DNA from: Paenibacillus sp. SY21-1
Lineage (GTDB): Bacteria; Bacillota; Bacilli; Paenibacillales; Paenibacillaceae
Direction of reading: 5' to 3'
Length of the DNA stretch: 64,000 nucleotides
NCBI RefSeq assembly: GCF_005222705.1
Contig: NZ_STGF01000028.1
Span: 1-64,000 of the forward strand
Position 1 is the first letter of the stretch. Each line of letters starts with the position of its first letter. The notes beneath the pieces were generated by a model, which saw only the letters and a list, made by a program, of their open reading frames with translations, was not told where the DNA came from and did no database searches. Positions 35,038 to 43,472 of the stretch are shown piece by piece. A program made the translations under genes and the position numbers.

Positions 35038-35516
35038 AGGCACATGTTCTGTTCGTTTGCTTGGGAAATATTTGCCGGTCGCCGATGGCCGAAGCCGTAT
35101 TTCGCCATTTGGTGAAAGAGGCGGGGCTGGAGCAGCAGATTGCTGTGGATTCCGCAGGCACGGGAGACTGGCATATCGGTCATCCTCCGCATGAAGGCAC
35201 GCGCCGCATATTGGATGAGCACGGAATATCATACGAGGGCATGAAGGCGAGACTGGTGACGCATGACGACTTTTCCGGCTTCGAGTACATCGTGTGCATG
35301 GACGGCAGCAATCTAAAAAATGTTCGCAAGCTGTTGAAGAAGGAGGATCATGTAGCGTCCTCCCAGCTGTTCACGTTTATGGAGCTTTTGCCGGGCAGAG
35401 GGGTTGCGGATGTGCCGGACCCTTACTTTGACGGGAATTTCACGTATGTGTACGAATTGGTCGATGAAGGCTGCCGAGTGCTGCTGGAGCGGATTAAAAA
35501 GGATCTTCAGCTGTAG
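35034..35516 (+). CDS. Low-molecular-weight protein tyrosine phosphatase
   Basis: A 160-residue phosphatase. The P-loop C-x5-R-S is CLGNICRS with nucleophile C9 and R15; the general acid is the aspartate of VPDPYF. It removes phosphate from protein tyrosine or arginine residues; in Bacillales relatives YwlE is an arginine phosphatase, YfkJ a tyrosine one. The sequence does not decide between these. It is translationally coupled to the channel gene, and AGGGGGAA precedes its ATG. Confidence 0.9.
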   Translation: MKAHVLFVCLGNICRSPMAEAVFRHLVKEAGLEQQIAVDSAGTGDWHIGHPPHEGTRRILDEHGISYEGMKARLVTHDDFSGFEYIVCMDGSNLKNVRKLLKKEDHVASSQLFTFMELLPGRGVADVPDPYFDGNFTYVYELVDEGCRVLLERIKKDLQL

Positions 35517-35553
35517 ATGTTATTCAAGCGCTGCAATACGCTCGGTGCAATGA

Positions 35554-35595
35554 AAGAAGACTGTTTCCTGTAACTGGAGGCAGCCTTCTTTTTTA
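35554..35595 (+). terminator. Terminator after the phosphatase gene
   Basis: Interrupted stem AAGAAG-CTG-TCC (35554-35568) with GGA-CAG-CTTCTT (35576-35590), ending in a T run to 35594. It lies between convergent genes. Confidence 0.7.
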
Positions 35596-35642
35596 TAAGC
35601 TTGTAACACGGACACGCGCTAGCGACGCTTTTGCTGATCAGC

Positions 35643-36383
35643 CTATTCCGGTTTAATGAAATAGCCGATCGCTTGATCCAGCTCTTTTTGCCAAAAGCCC
35701 CATTGATGTTTGCCGTCCTTCTCCTCGTAAAAGACGGTAGCCTGCTTGTGCTCAAGCAAGGCCCTTGTATGACGGTTAAGCTCTACGAAGTTAAAGACCC
35801 CGCGGTCGGTCGTTTCATACGCATCCTCCTGCAAGCCTACAATCATATAGATGTTCAGCCATCGTAAGTCGAGCTGGTTAGCGACAATATTTTGCGATTC
35901 GGCAAAAAAGGCGCCTGATAACGACATGACCTGTGTAAACAAGCTCGGGTAGCTGAGCGCCAGATGAAGAGAAACCGTTGCGCCTAGCGAATCTCCGGCT
36001 AGAATCCTCTCCTCCGGCGTGCGCCGCACTGCGTATTTTTCCTCTACATATGGGATAAGCTCCTCGGCAAAAAATTGCAAATAGCCGGCGTGGAGGCTGC
36101 CGTCTGCGGCGTATTCCTCGGTACGCACTTTTTTGTCGACTTCGACGCCTACAATAATAAAGGGCTCCAGCCCTTCATCGAGAATCAAACGGGTAGCCGT
36201 TGTCGCTATTCGCCCGAAATTAAAAAAATCCTCGCCGTCTTGGCAATAAACAACGGGGTAGCTGAGAACTTCGTTATAGCCGGGGGGCAAAAAAATGCGA
36301 AGCTGGCGTTCGCCTGCGGGCAAGTGACGGCTTGGCACCGTTTCTTTCACAATCGTTCTTTTTAAATACCGCGAGTCTGTCAT
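35643..36383 (-). CDS. Esterase D/Fes-family alpha/beta hydrolase
   Basis: A 246-residue cytoplasmic esterase. The nucleophile elbow is LAGDSLGA with S132. An N-terminal strand region RIFLPPGYNE and YPVVYCQDGEDFF, and a C-terminal GKHQWGFWQKEL that carries the catalytic histidine, are typical of the putative-esterase (Esterase D, IroE/Fes) family. Members cleave siderophore or S-formylglutathione-type esters; the substrate here is unknown. I chose ATG 36383 (MTDSRYLK), nine bases after AAGGAG; the ATG three codons upstream touches the ribosome site. Confidence 0.82.
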   Translation of the reverse strand: MTDSRYLKRTIVKETVPSRHLPAGERQLRIFLPPGYNEVLSYPVVYCQDGEDFFNFGRIATTATRLILDEGLEPFIIVGVEVDKKVRTEEYAADGSLHAGYLQFFAEELIPYVEEKYAVRRTPEERILAGDSLGATVSLHLALSYPSLFTQVMSLSGAFFAESQNIVANQLDLRWLNIYMIVGLQEDAYETTDRGVFNFVELNRHTRALLEHKQATVFYEEKDGKHQWGFWQKELDQAIGYFIKPE

Positions 36384-36583
36384 GGACTGCATCTCCTTAT
36401 GTATGACAATTGGAATGGAAAGCGCAAGGCTGGGGAAAACAATAGGAAGACATGTTTGGGCAAGCCTGGTCATTTCACGTTTGTATTATGCTGTTATAGT
36501 CAAAAAATAAAACTGTAGCATATACAATTTCTTAACAGAATGATAAAAATGAGCGAAAAAACGTCGTTTTTATGTTTTTTGTT

Positions 36584-36613
36584 TTGACCATTTTCGCTAA
36601 ACAGGTTTATAAT
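36584..36613 (+). promoter_or_regulatory. pdh operon promoter
   Basis: TTGACC (36584-36589), 18 bases, perfect TATAAT (36608-36613). The region upstream is a run of A and T tracts that could act as an UP element. An inverted repeat AGCGAAAA (36552-36559) / TTTTCGCT (36591-36598) embraces the -35. Confidence 0.75.
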
Positions 36614-36670
36614 AATTCTATAACAGAGGCAAACGATTTTCAAATATTTCAATCGAGGTGAGCGTTCACA

Positions 36671-37738
36671 ATGAGCAAATTGCCATATGAAGTTCAAACG
36701 GAACCGGTTACACCGCTATCCGTCCTTTCGCTTGACGGCGAGATCGTTAACAAGGACATGATGCCTGATCTGTCCGACGATCAATTAAAAGAAGTTATGT
36801 ACCGTATGGTATTTACCCGTACTTGGGATGAGCGTGCCGTTAACCTTGGCCGTCAAGGCCGTCTGGGCTTTTACGCGCCGGTATCCGGTCAAGAAGCTTC
36901 CATGGTCGGCAGCGAATATGCGCTGAACAAAGACGATTTTATTTGCCCGGGTTACCGCGATATGCCGCAGCTTGTATGGCATGGGCTTCCGCTGTACCAG
37001 GCGTTCCTATACTCCCGCGGCCATCAGCATGGCGGACAAATTCCGGAGGACGTGCATGTATTGATGCCGCAGATCATTATCGGCGCGCAAATTTTGCACG
37101 CAACCGGCGTTGCCATGGCGTTTAAGAAAAAAGGCGAGAAGCGCGTTGCGATCACTTACACAGGCGACGGCGGCTCCTCCGAGGGCGACTTCTACGAGGG
37201 CCTGAACTTCGCGGGCGTCTACAAGCTGCCTGTTATTTATGCCGTTCAAAACAACGGCTATGCGATCACGACACCGTTCGCGAAGCAGACTGCTGCGCTT
37301 TCCATTGCGCACAAAGCTGTCGCAGCGGGCATCCGCGGCGTGCAAGTAGACGGCATGGACGTGCTTGCAGTTATTAAAGCGGTACAGGAAGCTGCCGAGC
37401 GTGGACGCAGCGGCGAAGGCGCGACGCTGATCGAGCTGCTGACATACCGTTTCCGTCCGCACTCGATGGCGGATGATACGACCAAATATCGTACGAAGGA
37501 AGAGGAAGCGGAATGGGCGCTTAAAGATCCTCTCGTACGTTTCGGCAAGTTTTTGGAGAAAAAAGGACTTTGGTCCGAAGAAGATACGAACCGCGTGAAG
37601 GAAGAAGCGAAGGCGACGGTTAACGAGCATATCAAAAAAGCGGAAGCGACGGAAAAAATGACGGTTGCCGGCTTGATTGATACGATGTTCGAGAACACGC
37701 CGCAGCATCTGGAAGAGCAAAAGGCCGATTTTCAATAG
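36671..37738 (+). CDS. pdhA: Pyruvate dehydrogenase E1 component, alpha subunit
   Basis: A 355-residue subunit of the thiamine-diphosphate-dependent E1, which decarboxylates pyruvate and passes the acetyl group to E2. The cofactor motif is GDGGSSEGDFYEG (165-177) ending with QNN (193-195). FRPHSMADD with the phosphorylation-loop-like region is also present. First gene of pdhABCD; ATG 36671 follows CGAGGTGAG. The 20-base gap to pdhB contains GAGGAGG. Confidence 0.96.
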   Translation: MSKLPYEVQTEPVTPLSVLSLDGEIVNKDMMPDLSDDQLKEVMYRMVFTRTWDERAVNLGRQGRLGFYAPVSGQEASMVGSEYALNKDDFICPGYRDMPQLVWHGLPLYQAFLYSRGHQHGGQIPEDVHVLMPQIIIGAQILHATGVAMAFKKKGEKRVAITYTGDGGSSEGDFYEGLNFAGVYKLPVIYAVQNNGYAITTPFAKQTAALSIAHKAVAAGIRGVQVDGMDVLAVIKAVQEAAERGRSGEGATLIELLTYRFRPHSMADDTTKYRTKEEEAEWALKDPLVRFGKFLEKKGLWSEEDTNRVKEEAKATVNEHIKKAEATEKMTVAGLIDTMFENTPQHLEEQKADFQ

Positions 37739-37758
37739 TAGAGGAGGATCAGACGATC

Positions 37759-38736
37759 ATGGCTCAAATGAATATGTTGGAAGCGATTCGCGACGCAATG
37801 CGCGTTGAACTCAAGCGTGACTCAAACGTGCTCATCTTTGGTGAGGACGCAGGCAAGGTCGGCGGTGTATTCCGCGTAACGGAAGGTTTGCAGGAAGAAT
37901 TCGGCGAGGACCGCGTTTTTGATACTCCGCTGGCGGAATCGGCGATTGCGGGTATGGCGGTAGGCATGGGCATTCAAGGTTTCCGCCCAATCGCCGAAAT
38001 TCAATTCGTAGGCTTTATTTATGAAGCGTTGGATCAAATGTTTATTCAGGCGGCTCGCATGCGTTACCGTTCCGGCGGACGCTACAACTCGCCAATCGTA
38101 TTCCGTACGCCATTTGGCGGCGGGGTTAAAGCTGCCGAGCTGCATACGGATTCCCTGGAAGGACTTGCGGTTCAAACGCCTGGCATTAAAGTAATCGTTC
38201 CATCAAATCCTTACGATGCAAAAGGTCTGATGATCTCAGCGATTCGCGATAATGACCCCGTGTTTTTCATGGAGCATCTTAACCTGTATCGCGCATTCAA
38301 GGCCGACGTGCCCGAAGGCGAGTACACCGTTGAAATCGGCAAGGCGAACGTTGTGCGCGAGGGCAGCGACGTTACTATCATCGCATACGGCATGATGGTT
38401 CACACGGCAACGAAAGCCGCGGACGAACTTGAGAAGCAAGGCATCAAAGCAGAGGTTATCGACCTTCGCACATTGCTGCCGCTTGACATCGATACGATTG
38501 TGGCATCCATTCAAAAGACGAACCGCGCCATTATCGTTCAAGAAGCGCAAAAAACGTCCGGCGTTGCAGCAGAGGTAATTGCTCAAATCAATGAAAAAGC
38601 GATCTTGCATCTGGAGGCTCCCGTGCTTCGCGTTGCAGGTCCCGACACCGTATACCCATTCGCGCAAATCGAGGATGCTTGGCTTCCTTCCGTTGCCCGC
38701 GTAGTGGCGACGGCTCAAAAAGTGATCAATTTCTAA
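37759..38736 (+). CDS. pdhB: Pyruvate dehydrogenase E1 component, beta subunit
   Basis: A 325-residue E1 beta subunit. It opens MLEAIRDAMR and shows GEDAGKVGGVFRVTEGL, DTPLAESAIAGMAVGMG and PFGGGVKAAELHTDSLE, with the catalytic histidine in that last stretch, as is standard for the family. It forms the alpha2-beta2 E1 with the product of pdhA. ATG 37759 has GAGGAGG upstream; pdhC begins 15 bases after the stop. Confidence 0.96.
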   Translation: MAQMNMLEAIRDAMRVELKRDSNVLIFGEDAGKVGGVFRVTEGLQEEFGEDRVFDTPLAESAIAGMAVGMGIQGFRPIAEIQFVGFIYEALDQMFIQAARMRYRSGGRYNSPIVFRTPFGGGVKAAELHTDSLEGLAVQTPGIKVIVPSNPYDAKGLMISAIRDNDPVFFMEHLNLYRAFKADVPEGEYTVEIGKANVVREGSDVTIIAYGMMVHTATKAADELEKQGIKAEVIDLRTLLPLDIDTIVASIQKTNRAIIVQEAQKTSGVAAEVIAQINEKAILHLEAPVLRVAGPDTVYPFAQIEDAWLPSVARVVATAQKVINF

Positions 38737-38751
38737 AGGAGGTTGCTAGCG

Positions 38752-40059
38752 GTGGCTAAATTTGAATATCGTTTCCCTGAGCTTGGCGAAGGCTTGCATG
38801 AAGGCGAAATCGTTAAAGTGCACATTAAAGTCGGCGACACGGTAACTGATGATGATATTATTATGGAAGTTCAAAACGACAAAGCTGTCGTAGAAGTGCC
38901 TTGCCCGGTTAACGGCAAAGTGCTGGAAGTGCGCATGAAGGATGGGCAGGTTTGCCACGTAGGCGAAGTTGTCGCCATTATTGATGCGGAAGGCGAGCTT
39001 CCTGAACAGGCTGAGCCTGCAGCGGAAGAGCCTAAGAAAGAAGAGGCCGCTCCTGCGGCGGCAGCACCTGCCCAAGCAGCGGCTCCGGCAGCCGAGCCGG
39101 CTAAAGCAACAGGTCCTGTTCTGGCTACGCCAAGCGTTCGCAAGTTCGCACGCGACCAAGGCGTGGATCTGACGCAAGTAAGCGGTACGGGCAAAAACGG
39201 CCGCATCACCCGTGACGACGTGACCGGCTTTAACGGTTCTGCGGCTCCTACGGCATCCACTGAGGCAGCTCCTGCGGCACAGCCGGACAACGCCGAAGTG
39301 GCGGCTAAAGGCGCTGGCGAAGAGAAGCCTGCTGCTGTGACCTCTGGCACGCCTTACCGTCCGGAAGATCGCATTCCTTTCAAAGGCATTCGCAAAATTA
39401 TCGCAGGCGCTATGTCCAAATCGGTGTACACGGCTCCTCACGTAACGATTATGGACGAAGTCGATGTAACCGAGCTTGTAGCGCTGCGTGCCAAATACAA
39501 GCCTTATGCGGAGAAAAAAGGCTCCAAGCTTACGTATTTGCCGTTTATCGTCAAAGCGCTTGTGGCTGCTTGCCGCGAATTCCCGATCCTGAACGCTACG
39601 CTCGATGAGGCAACTCAGGAAATCGTGCTGCGGAAGTACTACAACATCGGTATCGCTACCGATACGGAGAACGGCCTGATCGTTCCGGTTATTGAAGACG
39701 CCGACCGCAAAAACCTGTTCAAAATTGCGGATTCGATCCGTGATTTGGCAGCACGCGGCCGTGACGGCAAGCTTGCAGCCAACGAGCTGAAAGGCAGCAC
39801 AATCTCGATTTCCAACATCGGTTCCGCAGGCGGCATGTTCTTTACTCCGGTCATTAACTTCCCAGAAGCTGCAATCCTGGGTACGGGCCGCATTTCGGAA
39901 AAAGCGATCGTTCGCAACGGCGAAATTGTTGCCGCTCCGGTTATGGCGCTGTCCCTCAGCTTCGACCACCGTCTTATTGATGGTGCAACGGCGCAAAACT
40001 TTATGAATTATATCAAAACACTTCTGGCACAGCCTGAATTGTTCATAATGGAGGTATAA
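38752..40059 (+). CDS. pdhC: Dihydrolipoamide acetyltransferase (E2)
   Basis: A 435-residue core subunit of the pyruvate dehydrogenase complex. One lipoyl domain (1-80) with lipoyl lysine K44 in QNDKAVVEV; an Ala/Pro/Glu linker; the peripheral-subunit-binding domain (about 125-165, SVRKFARDQGVDL); a second Ala-rich linker; and the catalytic domain ending with FDHRLIDGA (H406, D410). GTG 38752 is chosen since AAAGGAGG lies nine bases upstream and MAKFEYRFPELGEG is the normal start. Confidence 0.95.
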   Translation: MAKFEYRFPELGEGLHEGEIVKVHIKVGDTVTDDDIIMEVQNDKAVVEVPCPVNGKVLEVRMKDGQVCHVGEVVAIIDAEGELPEQAEPAAEEPKKEEAAPAAAAPAQAAAPAAEPAKATGPVLATPSVRKFARDQGVDLTQVSGTGKNGRITRDDVTGFNGSAAPTASTEAAPAAQPDNAEVAAKGAGEEKPAAVTSGTPYRPEDRIPFKGIRKIIAGAMSKSVYTAPHVTIMDEVDVTELVALRAKYKPYAEKKGSKLTYLPFIVKALVAACREFPILNATLDEATQEIVLRKYYNIGIATDTENGLIVPVIEDADRKNLFKIADSIRDLAARGRDGKLAANELKGSTISISNIGSAGGMFFTPVINFPEAAILGTGRISEKAIVRNGEIVAAPVMALSLSFDHRLIDGATAQNFMNYIKTLLAQPELFIMEV

Positions 40060-40062
40060 GAC

Positions 40063-41478
40063 ATGGTAGTAGGAGATGCTTCCCTGGATATTGATACACT
40101 AGTGATTGGTGCAGGTCCTGGCGGTTACGTAGCGGCGATTCGCGCCGCTCAGCTTGGCCAAAACGTGCTGATTGTGGATAAAGAGCATGTAGGCGGCGTT
40201 TGCTTGAACGTGGGCTGTATTCCTTCCAAAGCTCTGATTTCCGCATCGCATCAATACGAGTCCATCAGTCACGCTTCCGCCTTCGGCATCGAGGTTGGCG
40301 AAGCGAAGGTGGATTTTACCAAGGTTCAAGAATTTAAAAACGGTATCGTTAAAAAATTGACGGGCGGCGTCGCTTCCTTGCTTAAAGCGAATAAAGTCCA
40401 ATATTTCCAAGGCGAGGTTATGTTCATTAACGAGAATGAAGCTCGTGTGTTTAATGATCAGGAAGCTCCGCGCTACCGTTTCAAAAACTGCATTATCGCA
40501 ACCGGCTCGCGTCCAATTGAGCTGAAAGCATTCCCTTACGGCGGCCGTATCGTATCGTCCACGGGCGCATTGTCCTTGCCTGAAATTCCTAAGAGCCTCG
40601 TTGTTATCGGCGGCGGCTACATTGGAATCGAGCTTGGTCAAATGTACTCCAAGTTCGGTACGAAGGTTACGGTTATCGAAGGCTCGGATTCGATTCTGCC
40701 TGGCTTTGACAAGGATATGTCGAATATCGTTGCGAAGAAGCTGAAAAGCACCAACGTTGACATCGTTACAGGAGCTCAAGCGAAAAGCGCGGAGCAAACG
40801 GACAAGGACGTTACCGTTACGTACACGGTTGGCGATAAAGAAGAAAAAGTTACCGCCGATTACCTTCTTGTTACAGTCGGCCGCCGTCCGAACACAGATG
40901 GCGAGCTTGGCCTTGACCTGATTAACGTGAAGCTGTCCGATCGCGGTCTTGTAGAGGTTGACGAGCAATGCCGGACGAACATTCCGCATATTTATGCGAT
41001 TGGCGATATTATTGCTGGTCCTGCGCTTGCTCACAAAGCGATGTATGAAGGTCGCGTCGCTGCTGAAGCGATTTCCGGTCAAAAAAGCATTATCGACTAC
41101 AAATGCGTGCCTGCAGTCTGCTTCTCCGATCCGGAATGCGCAAGCGTCGGCTTGAGCGAAAAAGAAGCAAAAGACCAAGGACACAACGTAAAAGTTGGCA
41201 AATTCCCGTTCGCAATCAACGGCCGCGCTATGTCCTTGAACGCAAACGAAGGTTTTGTCAAGCTTGTGTCAGATGCTGATTCCGGTCTTGTGCTGGGCGC
41301 ACAAATTATCGGACTTGAAGCTTCGAACATGATTGCCGAGCTTGCTCTCGCCATTGAAATGGGCGCAACGCTCGAAGACATTGCTCTAACGATCCACGCT
41401 CACCCAACGCTTGGCGAAATCGTTCTTGATGCCGCTGAGGTAGCGCTTGGACACCCGATTCACACGTTTATTAAATAA
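40063..41478 (+). CDS. pdhD: Dihydrolipoamide dehydrogenase (E3)
   Basis: A 471-residue flavoprotein that reoxidises dihydrolipoamide with NAD+. FAD site GAGPGGYVAA (16-25), redox disulfide C47/C52 in GGVCLNVGCIPSKA, NAD site VVIGGGYIGIELG, and the C-terminal HAHPTLGE with the active-site histidine. It starts three bases after the pdhC stop with GGAGG in the end of pdhC. It closes the pdh operon and may also serve other 2-oxoacid dehydrogenases. Confidence 0.95.
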   Translation: MVVGDASLDIDTLVIGAGPGGYVAAIRAAQLGQNVLIVDKEHVGGVCLNVGCIPSKALISASHQYESISHASAFGIEVGEAKVDFTKVQEFKNGIVKKLTGGVASLLKANKVQYFQGEVMFINENEARVFNDQEAPRYRFKNCIIATGSRPIELKAFPYGGRIVSSTGALSLPEIPKSLVVIGGGYIGIELGQMYSKFGTKVTVIEGSDSILPGFDKDMSNIVAKKLKSTNVDIVTGAQAKSAEQTDKDVTVTYTVGDKEEKVTADYLLVTVGRRPNTDGELGLDLINVKLSDRGLVEVDEQCRTNIPHIYAIGDIIAGPALAHKAMYEGRVAAEAISGQKSIIDYKCVPAVCFSDPECASVGLSEKEAKDQGHNVKVGKFPFAINGRAMSLNANEGFVKLVSDADSGLVLGAQIIGLEASNMIAELALAIEMGATLEDIALTIHAHPTLGEIVLDAAEVALGHPIHTFIK

Positions 41479-41515
41479 TAGCAACAACGACTATCAGGAT
41501 CAGTCGTTTCTCGTC

Positions 41516-41553
41516 AAAGAGGTCGCGCGGCTTTTAAGCCGCGAGGCCTCTTT
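41516..41553 (+). terminator. Hairpin after the pdh operon
   Basis: Outer stem AAAGAGG (41516-41522) with CCTCTTT (41547-41553) and inner stem CGCGGCTT (41526-41533) with AAGCCGCG (41536-41543). It is very stable but lacks a T tract. A smaller hairpin ACGACT/AGTCGT lies just before it (41487-41508). Confidence 0.6.
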
Positions 41554-41631
41554 GCGCTTCCTGGCCTTCGACTGCAGATACCCAAGGTGGAAGCGACACT
41601 TAAATTGACTGCACACTTGCCGTCTGATTAA

Positions 41632-41640
41632 TGATATAAT
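41632..41640 (+). promoter_or_regulatory. Extended -10 promoter of thyA-dfrA
   Basis: TGATATAAT, that is TG-n followed by a perfect TATAAT (41635-41640), about 72 bases before the thyA start. A TTGACT at 41605 is too far (24 bases) to be its -35. Confidence 0.5.
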
Positions 41641-41711
41641 GAATGATATTTTGCTTGGGGCGCGAACGGAATGGGGATTGGTCGCAAGCTATTTACAGGG
41701 GGCTTTGAAAA

Positions 41712-42668
41712 ATGAGCAGAAACGAGCAAATGTACCTGGATTTGATTAAGCATGTGCTCAGGGACGGAGCGAAAAAAGAGGACCGAACAGGCACAGGCAC
41801 GCTTTCCGTGTTTGGTTACCAGATGAGATTTGATTTGAACGAAGGTTTTCCGTTGTTAACGACTAAACGGGTACCGCTTCGATTAATTGCAAGCGAGCTG
41901 ATCTGGTTTATTCGCGGGGACTCGAATATTCGCTACCTGCTCGAGCACAACAATAACATTTGGAACGAATGGGCGTTCAAACGCTGGGTGAGCAGCGAGG
42001 ATTACAAGGGGCCGGATATGAGCGATTTTGGACTGCGGTCGCAAACGGATATCGCCTTCTCCGCTTTATATGAGGAGCAAATGGAGCTGTTCAAGCAGCG
42101 TATTTTGTCCGATGATGTTTTTGCCGCCGCATATGGCGAGCTGGGGGATGTATACGGAAAGCAGTGGCGCGAGTGGCGCACGACGCAAGGGCAAACGATC
42201 GATCAGTTGGAAGATGTCATTCACCAGATTAAACACAATCCGGATTCCAGACGGATGATCGTATCGGCATGGAACCCTGAGGATGTGCCTTCGATGGCGC
42301 TGCCTCCTTGCCATACGCTGTTTCAATTTTATGTTTCGGACGGGAAGCTTTCCTGCCAGCTTTATCAGCGCAGCGCAGACATTTTTCTCGGCATTCCCTT
42401 TAACATTGCCAGCTATGCGCTGCTTACCCATTTGATAGCCCATGAGTGCGGGTTGAAGGTCGGAGAGTTTGTGCACACGCTTGGCGATGCCCATATTTAC
42501 ACCAATCATATGGAGCAGATTGAGCAGCAATTGCAGCGGGAGCCGCGGCCTTTGCCGACCTTGAAGCTGAATGCAGACAAAACATCAATCTTTGATTTTG
42601 AAGTTAACGACATACAAATTGAAGGCTATGAGCCTCATGCATCCATCAAGGGCCCGGTTGCCGTGTAA
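41712..42668 (+). CDS. thyA: Thymidylate synthase
   Basis: A 318-residue enzyme that methylates dUMP to dTMP with methylenetetrahydrofolate. The catalytic cysteine is C200 in ALPPCHTLFQFY; RTGTGTLSVFG, GELGDVYGKQWR and QRSADIFLGIPFNIASY are all present. It carries the roughly 50-residue insert (about 88-137) seen in the long Lactobacillus-type ThyA. ATG 41712 follows CAGGGGG. It precedes dfrA by 70 bases, and the second enzyme regenerates the folate that this one oxidises. Confidence 0.96.
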   Translation: MSRNEQMYLDLIKHVLRDGAKKEDRTGTGTLSVFGYQMRFDLNEGFPLLTTKRVPLRLIASELIWFIRGDSNIRYLLEHNNNIWNEWAFKRWVSSEDYKGPDMSDFGLRSQTDIAFSALYEEQMELFKQRILSDDVFAAAYGELGDVYGKQWREWRTTQGQTIDQLEDVIHQIKHNPDSRRMIVSAWNPEDVPSMALPPCHTLFQFYVSDGKLSCQLYQRSADIFLGIPFNIASYALLTHLIAHECGLKVGEFVHTLGDAHIYTNHMEQIEQQLQREPRPLPTLKLNADKTSIFDFEVNDIQIEGYEPHASIKGPVAV

Positions 42669-42738
42669 TGGGTAAATCAGTTAGTTGCTTATGCCGATAT
42701 CCGGCTATTATGATAAAGATTCAAAGGTGGGTGCGAAT

Positions 42739-43230
42739 ATGCCTATTACATTAATTGCAGCAATGGATCGCAATCGGGTCATCGGCAGCGGCAACAGGCT
42801 TCCTTGGCGGTTGCCCGCCGAAATGGCGCTATTCACCAAACATACGCTCGGTAAAACCGTGCTGATGGGGCGCAAAACGTTTGAGTCGCTCCCTATGCCG
42901 CTAAAGGACAGACGGAATGTGGTGCTGACTAGACAGGCGGACTACGCAAGAGAGGGCTGTGAGGTCGTTCACAGCATGGAGGATGCGCTTAAGCTTGCAG
43001 ACGGAGAAGAGCTGATGGTCATTGGCGGAGCAGACATTTATGAGCAATTTCTTCCTTACGCGAATCAATTGCAGGTGAGCCTGATCGAAACCGAGGTTCA
43101 GGGCGGAGATGCCCATTTTCCACAATGGAATTCTGCAGAATGGGTGCTGAAGGACAGTGAAAGACGAGAAGCCGATGAGAAAAACGCTTTCTCGTTCACG
43201 TTTCAAACGTTTGTACGGCAAAAACGGTAA
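42739..43230 (+). CDS. dfrA: Dihydrofolate reductase
   Basis: A 163-residue enzyme reducing dihydrofolate to tetrahydrofolate with NADPH. Signatures: ITLIAAMDRNRVIGSGNRLPWRLPAEM (two adjacent motifs), LMGRKTFESLPMPLKDRRNVV, MVIGGADIYEQFLPYA. ATG 42739 is preferred with AAGGTGGG just upstream; a longer frame upstream carries unrelated residues. The thyA-dfrA order is common in Bacillales. I see no terminator after it. Confidence 0.95.
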   Translation: MPITLIAAMDRNRVIGSGNRLPWRLPAEMALFTKHTLGKTVLMGRKTFESLPMPLKDRRNVVLTRQADYAREGCEVVHSMEDALKLADGEELMVIGGADIYEQFLPYANQLQVSLIETEVQGGDAHFPQWNSAEWVLKDSERREADEKNAFSFTFQTFVRQKR

Positions 43231-43390
43231 AGTAAAGGCCAAACACGAACATTTGACGAATGACATGTCATAAAGTGCAAATGATTATACGGAAAATCCA
43301 TTAACGCTAAGAAGGCTTGAATGCTAGGATGTTATAAATATAGTTAACACGTAATCCGAACATTTACCATATGCAGGATGAAGATTGTTA

Positions 43391-43419
43391 TTGAATTTTT
43401 GAAAAATTCCCGATATAGT
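43391..43419 (+). promoter_or_regulatory. gltD promoter with embedded palindrome
   Basis: TTGAAT (43391-43396), 17 bases, TATAGT (43414-43419). A perfect palindrome with eight-base arms, GAATTTTT-G-AAAAATTC (43393-43409), covers the -35 and most of the spacer, a good position for a repressor or LysR-type regulator. Confidence 0.65.
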
Positions 43420-43472
43420 TTGGTAAGAGATTATGGAGTTGTAACGGGAAATATAGATGAAGGAGTGCGATC

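Noticed and set aside
38746..39996. 416-codon frame on the minus strand
   Set aside because: Antisense to the E2 gene pdhC; the length comes from the GC- and Ala-rich linkers, and no domain is recognisable.
40099..41184. 361-codon frame on the minus strand
   Set aside because: Antisense shadow of the dihydrolipoamide dehydrogenase gene.
43260..43271. Perfect palindrome ATGACATGTCAT after dfrA
   Set aside because: Not near a promoter element that I can support; a 12-base palindrome can occur by chance.
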